In this document: in pieces, positions 33,736 to 43,239 of the stretch
Layout: every line of letters begins with the position of its first letter
Numbering within the stretch: the first letter of the stretch is position 1
DNA from: Flammeovirga aprica JL-4
Lineage (GTDB): Bacteria; Bacteroidota; Bacteroidia; Cytophagales; Flammeovirgaceae
Direction of reading: 5' to 3'
Assembly: GCF_012844305.1 (NCBI RefSeq)
Contig: NZ_JABANE010000047.1
Span: forward strand, 1-64,000
Length of the DNA: 64,000 bases
Program-made: the position numbers and the translations under genes
The notes under the pieces: model-generated
Databases searched by the model: none
The model's input: only the letters and a program-made list of their open reading frames with translations
Told to the model about the DNA's origin: nothing

Positions 33736-34737
33736 ATGAATAAATGGATATATACGGCTATTAGTGCACTACTTGCAGTGTCTTCTGCCTTCGGTCAGGA
33801 GTTCGATGACATGTATTTCACAAAAGCCGACAGAGAAGCACTAAGTGCTAAGCCAGCCATCCAGCCTATGGATATTGGCAATCATGACTTCCCAAACACA
33901 CCAGAAAGACAAGCTCAACAAAGTCGTTTTTCTAATCCTGATGGAGTAGGAACAGGTTATGGTTACCCTTACTATGTGACAGAAGATGGCGTAATTCCTT
34001 CTTCAATTCCTACAGTAGGTAATGCTTACATGGAGGCAACTCAAGGAATGAGTATTGCAGAACAGCAACAAGGTGGTAAGAAAAGTGGTGGATTTTTCTC
34101 TAACCCTTCAGTATCACTTGGTATGTCTGCGGGAACATTCGGTACAGGAACAAGCATTGGAATTGGATTTGGAAACAATTCTGCTTTCAACTTAGGTCTT
34201 GGTATCGGAATGGGCATGGGAATGTACCCTGGATGGGGCTATCCTGGCTATGGCTACCCAATGGGCGGTATGTATGGTATGAGAGGCATGTATGGCCACC
34301 CGATGTATGGCGGAATGTACGGTCACCCTATGTACGGCATGGGTGGTATGTATGACCCAATGTTTGGATATGGTTATGGCGGCTACCCAGGTTACGGCTA
34401 TGGAAGATATCCAGTGTATGTGCCAATCAACCCTGGTCAAGAAAGACATCAACGTGTAGCTCAAAGACCTGGTTCAACAACGAATAGAATTAAATATCCG
34501 GAAAGATATAGAACATCAATGGCCAATAATGGTGTTGGTACTACAAGAAGACCATCTGCGTCTCAAACAAGACCAACAACAAACTTCGGTTCACAACGCC
34601 CAAGTAGCAGTCCATTTGATAATAACAGTAGCTTCAGAAGACCTACGAACAGTAATTCTTCATTCAGAAGTGCCTCACCTTCTTCTATGGGAGGACGAAG
34701 CAGTGGATCTGCCGGTAGATCAGTAAGAAGAAGATAG
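33736..34737 (+). CDS. Secreted Gly/Tyr/Met/Pro-rich protein
   Basis: This 333-residue protein is unrecognised. A signal peptide ends near SSAFGQ (residue 21). The region at about 150-235 is low complexity and rich in Gly, Tyr, Met and Pro, with a repeated short motif (GMYGHPMYGGMYGHPMYG). The C-terminal 100 residues are Ser, Arg, Asn and Thr rich and end in RRR. Such Gly/Tyr-rich sequences are typical of intrinsically disordered, adhesive or matrix proteins, so a surface or extracellular structural role is possible. This is an inference from composition. It has its own promoter region and a good terminator. Confidence 0.7.
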   Translation: MNKWIYTAISALLAVSSAFGQEFDDMYFTKADREALSAKPAIQPMDIGNHDFPNTPERQAQQSRFSNPDGVGTGYGYPYYVTEDGVIPSSIPTVGNAYMEATQGMSIAEQQQGGKKSGGFFSNPSVSLGMSAGTFGTGTSIGIGFGNNSAFNLGLGIGMGMGMYPGWGYPGYGYPMGGMYGMRGMYGHPMYGGMYGHPMYGMGGMYDPMFGYGYGGYPGYGYGRYPVYVPINPGQERHQRVAQRPGSTTNRIKYPERYRTSMANNGVGTTRRPSASQTRPTTNFGSQRPSSSPFDNNSSFRRPTNSNSSFRSASPSSMGGRSSGSAGRSVRRR

Positions 34738-34758
34738 TCAAAATCATAAAAAATATAC

Positions 34759-34789
34759 AAGGATGTTTCAATATGAGACATCCTTTTTT
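34759..34789 (+). terminator. Terminator of the Gly/Tyr-rich protein gene
   Basis: AAGGATGTTTC pairs with GAGACATCCTT (one wobble) over a 5-base loop, followed by a T run. Confidence 0.85.
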
Positions 34790-35050
34790 GTAACTTTCGT
34801 CCTGTAATTAAACATGTATTCAAATTCGTATTATTATAATGAACTATTGCGAATTTAATTACGGGCAATTATTCATCGCTAAGTACTTATTCAAAAGTGT
34901 CTAATTAAACTTATCAACTAACTTCTGATTAGGTATTTAAATAAACTTTATGACTGAATTTCGCTCGGAATGATGTTTAAATATGTTCTTGTCTTAAATT
35001 TTAAATGTGTTTTTGACTCCCCAATTTTTTAGAAAATACATCATACTAAT
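34790..35050. other. AT-rich gap before the OmpP1-like gene
   Basis: No gene is visible. An AAATTCG/CGAATTT inverted repeat (about 34821-34857) sits inside a looser larger dyad (GTAATTA...TAATTAC). No clear -33/-7 promoter pair was found. Confidence 0.3.
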
Positions 35051-36799
35051 ATGAATACAAAAGATCTTATCAAACCTATTTTATTAATCGCACTACCCTT
35101 AATTTTCTCGTTATCAGTAAGTGCACAGTCAGAATTTTATCCAGTTGGGTATTATAGAGATGCTGTGAGGTTTTCACAACAGAATCCTATGGGATCTGCT
35201 CGTATTAGAGCATTAGGTGGAGCTGGAGTTTCATTAGGTGGTGATATTTCACATGCAATGTTAAACCCCGCAGGACTAGGATTTATGCGTAAATCAGAAT
35301 ATCATGTTTCTGCGGGATTAGGTTTGACAAATTCAAGTGCATCAGGCACCGGAGTCAATGGAGACGCAGGGCAAACAAGGTTCTTTTTACCCGAACTAGG
35401 AGCCGTTTTTTCAAGTTCTAAATCTTCTTCAGGAGGGGGAAGTAAATGGAGAGGAGGAGCATTTGCAATCTCATTCAACCGTATTGCAGATTTTAATAGT
35501 AATGTATCTTACGTAGATAGAAGTAATAACCCTACTTCATTATTGAATGCTTTTGAAGAAGCTTCTTATGGTTTTTCTCAGGGTTTTATGGAAGAAGAAA
35601 AGCAATTTTCTCCCACTACATTTGCAGGTATGGCTTACGCCTTAGATTTAATAAAACCTGTTTTTGATAGAAGTCCAAATGACCCTAATTATTATGATGA
35701 GAACTACTACTACTATAATATTGATCGTGATGCAGATGGTTTTACAACTTCAAGAGTGTCACAACGATCTCAGCTGGTAGAAACGAGAGGAGGGCAATAT
35801 GAAACATCTTTTGCCTATGGTGGCAATTTTGACGACAAGCTTTATTTTGGAGCTAAAGTAGGTGTTCAGAATATCAATTATACTAAAACCAGTAATTATG
35901 TGGAATTGAGAGAGGCAGAACTTACTTCTCTTGGTTTAACAGAGCGATTTAAAACAACAGGATGGGGTATTAATTTACAAGCTGGTGTAATTTGGAGACC
36001 GATTGATGCAATAAGAGTAGGAGCTACTTATACTTCACCAACTTGGTATGCTCTGAATGATTATTACAGTGCGTCATTGACTAGAAATGCTGACTACACA
36101 TGGAATGATTCTACTTATCAGGCAAATCATTTTAGAGATGGACAATCTTATATTTATAATCCAGGAGGAGTTGATTTATATAATCCAAACGCAGCGAATG
36201 ACTCTCAAAAATACTCTGGTGTAAGATCATCACATCATGATGAGATTAGAACACGTTACAATATGAATACGCCATGGAAAGCGTCAGGTGGTATTTCAGG
36301 TTTCTTTGGTAAAAAAGGATTTATCACGTTGGATGTGGAGTACATTGGATATTCAGCAATGAAAATCAGTAAGGGAACTACTTATTATTTTGAGTACACC
36401 ATGAATCCTATTGAAGAGGAGCTGAACTTTGCAGGCGATAATTATATTCTTGGAGAAGAGTATAGAAATACGGTAAATATTAGAGTGGGGGGAGAGTACA
36501 GGCTAAATAAACGTTTTATGTTGAGAGCTGGATATGCCTATTATCAAGACCCAACCAAAGAAGAGTACCGTTTTGTAGATCAAAGCAGGTCATTTTATTC
36601 AGGAGGTTTAGGTTATAGAAACAATAATTTCTATGTTGATTTATCGGTTGTCTACAGTCAATGGAAAGGAACCGATAGTCCTTATCAGCTTGAAGATAAC
36701 TTTGTGGACAATGAAGGAAATACGGTATTAATTTATCCTATTACTGATATTAATTACAGCCGTACAGAGTTTCAGTTGAGTGTCGGGAAAAGATTTTAA
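35051..36799 (+). CDS. Outer-membrane protein of the OmpP1/FadL/TodX family
   Basis: This 582-residue outer-membrane barrel has a signal peptide (cleavage near VSAQ, residue 26) and the family opening RFSQQNPMGSARIRALGGAG, then LGGDISHAMLNPAGLGFMRK near residue 73. The C-terminus ends in an aromatic residue (KRF) as barrels require. FadL-type proteins transport hydrophobic compounds such as fatty acids or aromatic molecules across the outer membrane. It is longer than E. coli FadL (446), with extra Tyr/Asn-rich loops around 200-235. It is monocistronic with a terminator. The substrate is unknown. Confidence 0.85.
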   Translation: MNTKDLIKPILLIALPLIFSLSVSAQSEFYPVGYYRDAVRFSQQNPMGSARIRALGGAGVSLGGDISHAMLNPAGLGFMRKSEYHVSAGLGLTNSSASGTGVNGDAGQTRFFLPELGAVFSSSKSSSGGGSKWRGGAFAISFNRIADFNSNVSYVDRSNNPTSLLNAFEEASYGFSQGFMEEEKQFSPTTFAGMAYALDLIKPVFDRSPNDPNYYDENYYYYNIDRDADGFTTSRVSQRSQLVETRGGQYETSFAYGGNFDDKLYFGAKVGVQNINYTKTSNYVELREAELTSLGLTERFKTTGWGINLQAGVIWRPIDAIRVGATYTSPTWYALNDYYSASLTRNADYTWNDSTYQANHFRDGQSYIYNPGGVDLYNPNAANDSQKYSGVRSSHHDEIRTRYNMNTPWKASGGISGFFGKKGFITLDVEYIGYSAMKISKGTTYYFEYTMNPIEEELNFAGDNYILGEEYRNTVNIRVGGEYRLNKRFMLRAGYAYYQDPTKEEYRFVDQSRSFYSGGLGYRNNNFYVDLSVVYSQWKGTDSPYQLEDNFVDNEGNTVLIYPITDINYSRTEFQLSVGKRF

Positions 36800-36852
36800 T
36801 AAAAGTCAGAGTATCTGCTTTTAAACAGATTTCACTTTTAAGAATATAATAG

Positions 36853-36888
36853 ACAGGTTTTAATGTAAAATTAGAGCCTGTTTTTTTG
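36853..36888 (+). terminator. Terminator of the OmpP1-like gene
   Basis: ACAGGTTTTAAT pairs with ATTAGAGCCTGT with two wobbles over a GTAAA loop, followed by a T run. Confidence 0.75.
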
Positions 36889-36976
36889 TATATATACACC
36901 CGAAAATACCAAAACCATTTTCTTTCTATTATTTTTGAATAGTATTTAAGTTACTTAAAAACAGACTTTTTGATAT

Positions 36977-38194
36977 ATGGTATACAAGATGATAAATGAC
37001 CCTATTTATGGGTTTGTGACAATTGATTCAGAACTGATTTTAGAATTGGTGAATCACCCTGTTTTCTTAAGATTGACAAGAATCAAACAAATGGGGACGT
37101 CTAGTGTTGTATATCCCGGAGCACAGCATACCCGATTCAGTCATGCCTTAGGTGCAATGCACTTAATGAAACTAGCCTTGGAATCCCTTAAAAGAAAAGG
37201 AACTAAGGTTTCAAAGAAAGAAAAAGAAGCCGCAATGATTGCCATTCTTCTTCATGATTTAGGACATGGTCCTTTTTCTCATTCATTAGAACACGTTTTA
37301 ATCAATGTACACCACGAAGAATTTACTTCTCTGCTGATGCATAAATTGAATGCAGAGTTTAATGGGGCCCTGGATCTTGCTATTGCCATTTTTGAAGGAA
37401 CTTATAAAAGAAACTTTTTCCATCGTCTTGTATCAAGTCAATTGGATATGGACAGGCTAGACTACTTGCAAAGAGATTGTTTTTTCTCAGGTGTGGTAGA
37501 AGGAAGTGTGGGAGCAGACCGAATTATCAGAATGCTTGATGTGCACAATGATGAAATTGTAGTCTTGGAAAAAGGAATTTACAGTATTGACCGTTTCTTG
37601 AATGCAAGAAGAATGATGTACTGGCAAGTGTATTTGCATAAAACAGGATTAGCGGCTGAATTGATGCTTCAGAGTATCATAAGAAGAGCGAAAAAACTGA
37701 TGCAGGAAGGACAAAATATGTTGTGTGATCCTGATCTTAACTTTTTTCTGGTCAATGAGTTTAAGAAAAAAGACTTTGTGCAGAATGGTCAATTGCTAGA
37801 ACATTTCTTACAACTAGATGATTACAATATCTGGTCGGCTATAAAACAGTGGAAAAACTCAGGAGATAAGGTCTTAGACTTTATTATTGAGGGATTGATC
37901 AACCGAAAACTGTTTCAATTAGAAATGTCTTCGAAAAAAATATCACAAAAAAAGTTAAAATATATAGAGAAGGATTTATTATCAAAAGGTTTTTCAAAGG
38001 AAGATTTACCTTATTTATGCTTTGCAGGTGAGGTGAGTAATTCAGCGTATACTTCTGATAAGCAGAATATTAAAGTGAAGATGAATAGTGGGGAAGTAAT
38101 AGATATCTCTGAGGCATCAGACTTACCAAACATAGAAGTTTTGACGAAAATTGTAACAAAATATTATCTATGCCAACCCAAAATCGTATCTTAG
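36977..38194 (+). CDS. HD-domain phosphohydrolase
   Basis: This 405-residue protein belongs to the HD superfamily of metal-dependent phosphohydrolases. Motifs are QHTRFSHALGAMH near residue 50 and ILLHDLGHGPFSHSLEH near 90, with a later D in SSQLDMDRLDYL near 155. The architecture resembles dGTPase-like or YdhJ-like proteins, but the substrate is not known. In Bacteroidota this gene commonly precedes lpxD, as here, where the lpxD start is 80 bases on. Cotranscription with the lipid A genes is likely. Confidence 0.88.
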   Translation: MVYKMINDPIYGFVTIDSELILELVNHPVFLRLTRIKQMGTSSVVYPGAQHTRFSHALGAMHLMKLALESLKRKGTKVSKKEKEAAMIAILLHDLGHGPFSHSLEHVLINVHHEEFTSLLMHKLNAEFNGALDLAIAIFEGTYKRNFFHRLVSSQLDMDRLDYLQRDCFFSGVVEGSVGADRIIRMLDVHNDEIVVLEKGIYSIDRFLNARRMMYWQVYLHKTGLAAELMLQSIIRRAKKLMQEGQNMLCDPDLNFFLVNEFKKKDFVQNGQLLEHFLQLDDYNIWSAIKQWKNSGDKVLDFIIEGLINRKLFQLEMSSKKISQKKLKYIEKDLLSKGFSKEDLPYLCFAGEVSNSAYTSDKQNIKVKMNSGEVIDISEASDLPNIEVLTKIVTKYYLCQPKIVS

Positions 38195-38274
38195 CGTGAT
38201 TTTTTGGCTAATATTTATTGTTAGCTCAAAAAAAAGAATATAATTATCTAAAAAAGATACATAGGAACCTTACT

Positions 38275-39318
38275 ATGAAGTTAGAGATTACAGTACAACA
38301 AATTGCAGCATTACTACAGGGCGAAGTAGTAGGGGGAGACCCGAATGCAAAGATATCAGCAATTGCTAAGATTCAAGAAGGAGATGCTAATGCGATCTCA
38401 TTTCTTGCCAACATGAAATATGAAGATTATCTCTATTCAACAAAAGTAAGTGCTGTAATCGTAAGTAAAGGTTTTGAACCAAAACAAGAAGTACCTTGTG
38501 CTATGATCGTAGTGGAAGATGCTTATGTTGGTTTCACTGACCTTCTTACTGAATACCAAAGAATGCTAAGTCTGGCAAAAGTGGGTATTGAACAGCCTGC
38601 TTTTATCGATGAATCTGTAGAAATGGATAAGGCAACGGCTTATGTTGGAGCATTTACTTACATTTCAAAAGGAGCTAAAATTGGTAAAAATGCTAAAATT
38701 CATCCTCAAGTTTTTATTGGCGAGGGGGTTGAAATTGGTGATAACTGTGTGATTTACGCTGGAGTGAAGATTTGCCATGGCTCAAAGTTAGGTAATAATT
38801 GTACTCTTCAATCAGGTGCCGTTATTGGTTCTGACGGTTTTGGTTTTGCTCCTCAAAAAGACGGAACTTATAAAACTATTCCTCAAATCGGGAATGTGAT
38901 TTTAGAAGATAACGTAGATATTGGTGCTAACACTGTTGTGGATAGAGCAACAATGGGATCGACAGTATTGAAAAGCGGTGTGAAATTAGATAACCTGATT
39001 CAGATTGCACACAATGTTGTCATTGGGTCAAATACTGTGATTGCTTCACAAACGGGCGTTTCAGGTTCAAGTGAAGTAGGAGCAAATTGTATGATTGGTG
39101 GTCAAGTTGGCGTTTCAGGTCACATTCAAGTGGCTGACAAAACAATGATTGCCGCTCAATCAGGTTTAGCTCAGACTGTGAAAAACCCAGGTACAAGAAT
39201 CATGGGATCACCTGCTATATCTCAAATGGATCACTTAAAAGCATTCGCTGTATACAGGAAGCTACCTGAGTTACAAAGAATTGTGAGAGATCTTGAGAAA
39301 AAAGTATTAAGTTTGTAG
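38275..39318 (+). CDS. lpxD: UDP-3-O-(3-hydroxyacyl)glucosamine N-acyltransferase
   Basis: This 347-residue LpxD performs the third step of lipid A synthesis, adding a 3-hydroxyacyl chain from ACP to the 2-amino group. The N-terminal uridine-binding domain (about 1-100) is followed by left-handed beta-helix hexapeptide repeats. The segment DNLIQIAHNVVIGSNT near residue 240 carries the catalytic His, and GSDGFGFAPQKDG near 185 is a family signature. The start at 38275 matches the usual N-terminus (KLEITVQQIAALLQG). It is part of HD-lpxD-lpxC/fabZ-lpxA. Confidence 0.95.
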   Translation: MKLEITVQQIAALLQGEVVGGDPNAKISAIAKIQEGDANAISFLANMKYEDYLYSTKVSAVIVSKGFEPKQEVPCAMIVVEDAYVGFTDLLTEYQRMLSLAKVGIEQPAFIDESVEMDKATAYVGAFTYISKGAKIGKNAKIHPQVFIGEGVEIGDNCVIYAGVKICHGSKLGNNCTLQSGAVIGSDGFGFAPQKDGTYKTIPQIGNVILEDNVDIGANTVVDRATMGSTVLKSGVKLDNLIQIAHNVVIGSNTVIASQTGVSGSSEVGANCMIGGQVGVSGHIQVADKTMIAAQSGLAQTVKNPGTRIMGSPAISQMDHLKAFAVYRKLPELQRIVRDLEKKVLSL

Positions 39319-39395
39319 TTGTGTTTTATACACAACCGCTATTATATTAGAAATTAACCAAGTAGTTAGGCAATCTTAATTGCCACTTCTATTTT

Positions 39396-40796
39396 ATGAT
39401 GTATACAAAACAGCATACTATAAAAGCGCCGGTGACTGTAGAAGGCGTTGGTATTCATACAGGAGCAATCAGTAAGATGGTTTTTAATCCGGCTCCTGAA
39501 AATCATGGATTTAAGTTCCAAAGAGTAGATATTGAAGGTAAACCTATCGTGGATTGTGATGTTGATAACGTAGTAGACGTTTCAAGAGGTACAACAATCG
39601 AGCAGGACGGCGCAAGAGTAAATACTGTTGAGCACGTATTGGCTGCATTAGTAGGTTTGCAGATTGATAATGTTTTAATTGAAATTGACGGTCCTGAACC
39701 TCCAATCATGGAAGGTAGCTCTATCAAGTTTGTTGAAGCATTAATGGAAGTTGGTGTAGAGGAACAATCTATGTTGAGAAACTTCTTTGAAGTACCTGAA
39801 GGGGTATTCTACAAAGAGGATGATCGTAAAGTAGAAATCGCAGCGTTGCCATTGAATGATTATAGACTTACTGTAATGGTGGACTATAATTCTCCAGTAT
39901 TAGGTAGCCAACACGCTGCATTAAATAATATTGAGGACTTTGCTTCAGAGATTGCTTCTTCAAGAACATTCTGTTTCTTACACGAAGTGGAAGCATTGCG
40001 CAAAGCAAACCTTATCAAAGGAGGAAACTTTAACAACGCAATTGTTGTTGTTGACCAAGTTGTTTCTCCAGAAATCTTAGACGAATTAGCGGAGTTATTT
40101 GAATTGCCGTCAGTAGAAGTTGCTGAAGAAGGCATTTTGAACAACGTACAATTACGTCACCCTAACGAGCCTGCACGTCATAAATTATTAGACATGGTAG
40201 GTGACTTAGCATTAGTGGGCAGACCAATCAAAGGACAGATCCTTGCTGCAAGACCTGGTCACGCTGCTAACGTAGCATTTGCTCGTAAATTGAAGAGCTT
40301 GATGTTGAAGTCGGCACGTAAAAACGTACCTTCTTATGATCCTGCACTTCCTCCAATTTATGATATCAATCAAATTGAGGAAATGTTGCCTCACCGTTAC
40401 CCATTCAGATTAGTGGATAAAATCACAGAAATCACAGATAACTATGTGATTGGTGTGAAAAATGTAACGATCAATGAGCCATTCTTCCAAGGTCACTTCC
40501 CAAGCAACCCTGTAATGCCAGGTGTATTGCAGATTGAAGCAATGGGACAAACAGGTGGTATTTTAGTACTTAATACTGTGGACAATCCTGCAAACTACTG
40601 GACTTACTTTGTAGGTGTAGAAGAGTGTAAGTTCCGTAAAATGGTAATGCCTGGTGATACATTGGTAATCAAATGTGAATTATTAATGCCAATCCGTAGA
40701 GGAATTGCGAAAATGAAAGGTCAAGCTTATGTAGGTGATAAGCTTGTGACTGAAGCAATCATGACGGCAAGTCTGGTAAAAAAAGATAATGCATAA
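39396..40796 (+). CDS. lpxC-fabZ: Bifunctional LpxC deacetylase / FabZ dehydratase
   Basis: This 466-residue fusion joins two enzymes. Residues about 1-300 are LpxC, the zinc deacetylase that commits UDP-acyl-GlcNAc to lipid A: NTVEHVLAALVG near 75 and RHKLLDMVGDLALVG near 265 contain the zinc ligands. Residues about 320-466 are FabZ, the 3-hydroxyacyl-ACP dehydratase: LPHRYPFRLVDKI and GHFPSNPVMPGVLQIEAMGQ hold the catalytic His and Glu. The fusion is characteristic of Bacteroidota and relatives and ties the use of hydroxyacyl-ACP for lipid A to fatty acid synthesis. It lies 77 bases after lpxD and ends at a terminator. Confidence 0.96.
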   Translation: MMYTKQHTIKAPVTVEGVGIHTGAISKMVFNPAPENHGFKFQRVDIEGKPIVDCDVDNVVDVSRGTTIEQDGARVNTVEHVLAALVGLQIDNVLIEIDGPEPPIMEGSSIKFVEALMEVGVEEQSMLRNFFEVPEGVFYKEDDRKVEIAALPLNDYRLTVMVDYNSPVLGSQHAALNNIEDFASEIASSRTFCFLHEVEALRKANLIKGGNFNNAIVVVDQVVSPEILDELAELFELPSVEVAEEGILNNVQLRHPNEPARHKLLDMVGDLALVGRPIKGQILAARPGHAANVAFARKLKSLMLKSARKNVPSYDPALPPIYDINQIEEMLPHRYPFRLVDKITEITDNYVIGVKNVTINEPFFQGHFPSNPVMPGVLQIEAMGQTGGILVLNTVDNPANYWTYFVGVEECKFRKMVMPGDTLVIKCELLMPIRRGIAKMKGQAYVGDKLVTEAIMTASLVKKDNA

Positions 40797-40807
40797 ATAT
40801 TGAGAAA

Positions 40808-40847
40808 ATGAGTTGAGAGTACACTTACTTTCAACTCATCTTTTTAT
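40808..40847 (+). terminator. Terminator or attenuator between lpxC-fabZ and lpxA
   Basis: ATGAGTTGA(G)AGT pairs with ACT(T)TCAACTCAT, followed by CTTTTTATT. A -7 box TATATTTG follows at 40852-40859, so lpxA may be driven by its own promoter. Confidence 0.75.
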
Positions 40848-40990
40848 TCGATATATTTGCATCCTATGACAAAAAGTTTTCTTGTCAGAAGTCTTAATGT
40901 TAAAAAATCGAGGTAATATTTGTAGGAATACACTGATATTATCACCACAATTAGAAGATGACTAAAAATCCTTATACTGAAAAATATCCA

Positions 40991-41752
40991 ATGACAAATA
41001 TCCACCCGGATGCTAAGATAGCTGAAGGTGTGGTGGTGGAGCCTTTTGCAACTATTCAAGGCAATGTAGAGATTGGAGAAGGGACTTGGATTGGGCCAAA
41101 TGCCGTAATCATGGATGGAGCCCGAATTGGAAAAAACGTAAAAGTTTTTCCCGGTGCAGTAATTTCAGGTATACCTCAAGATTTAAAGTTCAAAGGGGAG
41201 GAAACTCTTACTTATATTGGTGATAACACTACGTTGAGAGAGTGTGTAACAGTAAGTAGAGGTACGACAGACAAGATGAAAACGGTGGTAGGAAGCAACT
41301 GTATGTTGATGGCCTATGTTCACATTGCTCATGATGTAATTATGGGTGATCACTGTATTTTATCCAATGCAACTCAAATTGCAGGTCACGTGGAGATTGA
41401 TGATCATGTGATTATTGCTGGTACTGCGGCTGTTCATCAGTTTGTGAAAATTGGTCAGCACGCATTTATTGGTGGAGGATCTTTGGTAAGAAAAGATGTT
41501 CCTCCATTTGTAAAAGCAGCAAGAGAGCCATTGAGCTACTGTGGTATTAACTCAGTAGGGTTGAGAAGAAGAGGATTTGAAGGAGATACCTTGCAAGAGG
41601 TACACGAAATGTATAGAATGATCTATACAAGGGGCTTCACAATGACAGAAGCTATCCGTCAGATCGAAGAAGAAATTGAGGAATCTGAAGAACGCGATAT
41701 TATTTTGGAATTCCTTAAGAAATCAGAAAGAGGAATTATTAAAGGGTACTAA
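40991..41752 (+). CDS. lpxA: UDP-N-acetylglucosamine acyltransferase
   Basis: This 253-residue LpxA performs the first step of lipid A synthesis, moving a 3-hydroxyacyl chain from ACP to UDP-GlcNAc. It is a trimeric beta-helix protein: hexapeptide repeats run from about residue 5 to 185, the segment MAYVHIAHDVIMGDH near 113 contains the catalytic His, and a helical C-terminal domain follows. I use the ATG at 40991 (TNIHPDAKIAEG); another in-frame ATG at 40958 adds 11 residues and is also possible. It follows lpxC-fabZ after a terminator. Confidence 0.95.
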   Translation: MTNIHPDAKIAEGVVVEPFATIQGNVEIGEGTWIGPNAVIMDGARIGKNVKVFPGAVISGIPQDLKFKGEETLTYIGDNTTLRECVTVSRGTTDKMKTVVGSNCMLMAYVHIAHDVIMGDHCILSNATQIAGHVEIDDHVIIAGTAAVHQFVKIGQHAFIGGGSLVRKDVPPFVKAAREPLSYCGINSVGLRRRGFEGDTLQEVHEMYRMIYTRGFTMTEAIRQIEEEIEESEERDIILEFLKKSERGIIKGY

Positions 41753-41780
41753 ACCCTCTCTTCATAAAGCTATATTTAAG

Positions 41781-41820
41781 AGGCCATTTTTTCATTTTAA
41801 GATAAAGAAATGGCTTTTTG
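41781..41820 (+). terminator. Terminator of lpxA
   Basis: GGCCATTT pairs with AAATGG(C) around a long loop, followed by TTTTTGTTTTG. A short reading frame starting inside the hairpin (41810) is not a gene. Confidence 0.7.
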
Positions 41821-41951
41821 TTTTGTTCTGCTTTCATCTCAACAAAACCTAAAAAATAATAAGCAGTGGTGTCTGTGTGGAAATAGTATTTACGGATGTT
41901 TACAGGAAACAGAATCTAATGTATATTTGCCTGCATTAATACATAAACAGA

Positions 41952-42563
41952 ATGGAGATAATAGTAGAACAATTGAGCAAGAAGTTCAGTAGAGAATGGA
42001 TTTTCAAAGGAATTGATTACACACTGAAAAGTGATCAAGCTTACGCTATTGTAGGAGGTAACGGTAGTGGAAAGTCCACTTTATTAAAAATTCTATCAGG
42101 TATTAATGACCCTTCTAAAGGAAAAATAACCTACAGGAAGAACGATAAAGAGATTCCTGTGGATGAAGTATGGAAAGAAATTGTATTGGCAGGGCCTTAT
42201 ACAGAACTGGTGGAAGAATATACTTTAGCGGAACATTTGAATTTCCATAGACGTTTGAAACCACTGACTAAATCAAATGAAGAAATCATAGAGATTTTAG
42301 GTTTTAAGAATGCGGCCAATAAACAAATACAAGCTTTTTCTTCAGGAATGAAGCAGAAACTAAAGTTAGCTTTAGCTTTTTTTTCAGAAGCATCTATCCT
42401 GATGCTCGATGAACCTACAAGTAATTTAGATCATAAAAATATAGCTTGGTATCAGCATTGGTTGCCCCTCTGCAGTAAAGGAAAAATCACTTTAATCTGT
42501 AGTAATCAGCCTTATGAGTATGAATTCTGCGAGGAGAAAATATTCATGGAAAATTATAAATAA
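41952..42563 (+). CDS. ABC transporter ATP-binding protein
   Basis: This 203-residue compact ABC ATPase has Walker A GGNGSGKST near residue 34, signature FSSGMKQKLKLALAF near 130 and Walker B ILMLDEPTSNLD near 153. It is small, like CcmA/heme-exporter type ATPases, but no permease gene adjoins. In Bacteroidota a similar gene often follows lpxA, so it may serve an envelope or lipid-linked process; this is inference. A -7 box TATATTTG lies at 41922-41929, 23 bases before the start. Confidence 0.85.
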   Translation: MEIIVEQLSKKFSREWIFKGIDYTLKSDQAYAIVGGNGSGKSTLLKILSGINDPSKGKITYRKNDKEIPVDEVWKEIVLAGPYTELVEEYTLAEHLNFHRRLKPLTKSNEEIIEILGFKNAANKQIQAFSSGMKQKLKLALAFFSEASILMLDEPTSNLDHKNIAWYQHWLPLCSKGKITLICSNQPYEYEFCEEKIFMENYK

Positions 42564-42646
42564 TAATTTATTATGTTATATTTGCTATGTCGGTCTCCTT
42601 ATTTCAATTGTCTCTATTACATTCTAAAACTTAAAAATCTATTGTA

Positions 42647-43075
42647 ATGAAAAACATTTGGAAAAATGCAATTTATTTAATTTCGCTAATTGGCTTAATG
42701 ACATTTGTATCTAGTTGTGGTTCTGATGATCCAGATCCAGGAACAGGAACAGATCCAGTTGTAATTGTATTCTCTGCAGATCCTGACGCTACTGAACCAG
42801 CGGTAGTTACATCTGAATTCAAATTAACTGCAAGCATCTCTACTGATGCATCTACAGTAACTGTTTCAGGTTATGACACAAGCTGGCCAATGCCTACAGG
42901 TTTTGAAAACAAAGAGTATACACTTACAAGCTTCTTAGCCTTAGATTGGGATACACCTCCTGTAATTAATGGAACTGCAACAGAAGTAGTATTAACTTAT
43001 ACTCATACTGAGGCTGCTTCTTCAGCAAGACCATTAGAAACAGACACTAAGTATACTTATAACTTTAAGAAATAG
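42647..43075 (+). CDS. Hypothetical lipoprotein
   Basis: This 142-residue protein has a lipoprotein signal ending in FVSSC near residue 24. The cysteine is followed by GSDDPDPGTG, an acidic stretch like the signal that directs Bacteroidota lipoproteins to the cell surface. The rest is beta-rich and Thr/Ser/Val-rich with no recognised domain. A -7 box TATATTTG lies at 42577-42584 and a terminator follows. Function is unknown. Confidence 0.75.
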   Translation: MKNIWKNAIYLISLIGLMTFVSSCGSDDPDPGTGTDPVVIVFSADPDATEPAVVTSEFKLTASISTDASTVTVSGYDTSWPMPTGFENKEYTLTSFLALDWDTPPVINGTATEVVLTYTHTEAASSARPLETDTKYTYNFKK

Positions 43076-43110
43076 TTTAAGAGTGTAAGGAAAGGCCTAT
43101 TGAAATTTAG

Positions 43111-43143
43111 ACCCTATGACGGTAACGTGATAGGGTTTTTTTT
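43111..43143 (+). terminator. Terminator of the lipoprotein gene
   Basis: ACCCTAT(G)AC pairs with GT(G)ATAGGGT over a short loop, followed by eight T. Confidence 0.85.
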
Positions 43144-43239
43144 ATGCATTTAAATGCAATAACAAACACATTACTAAAAGTTTGAGGTTAATCTATTAAC
43201 TTTCGAAACACATTTATTTACATATACTAATCACTAAAC

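Noticed and set aside
41810-41992. 60-codon plus-strand reading frame
   Set aside because: It starts inside the lpxA terminator hairpin and overlaps the following ABC ATPase start in another frame; its codon content is unlike genes.
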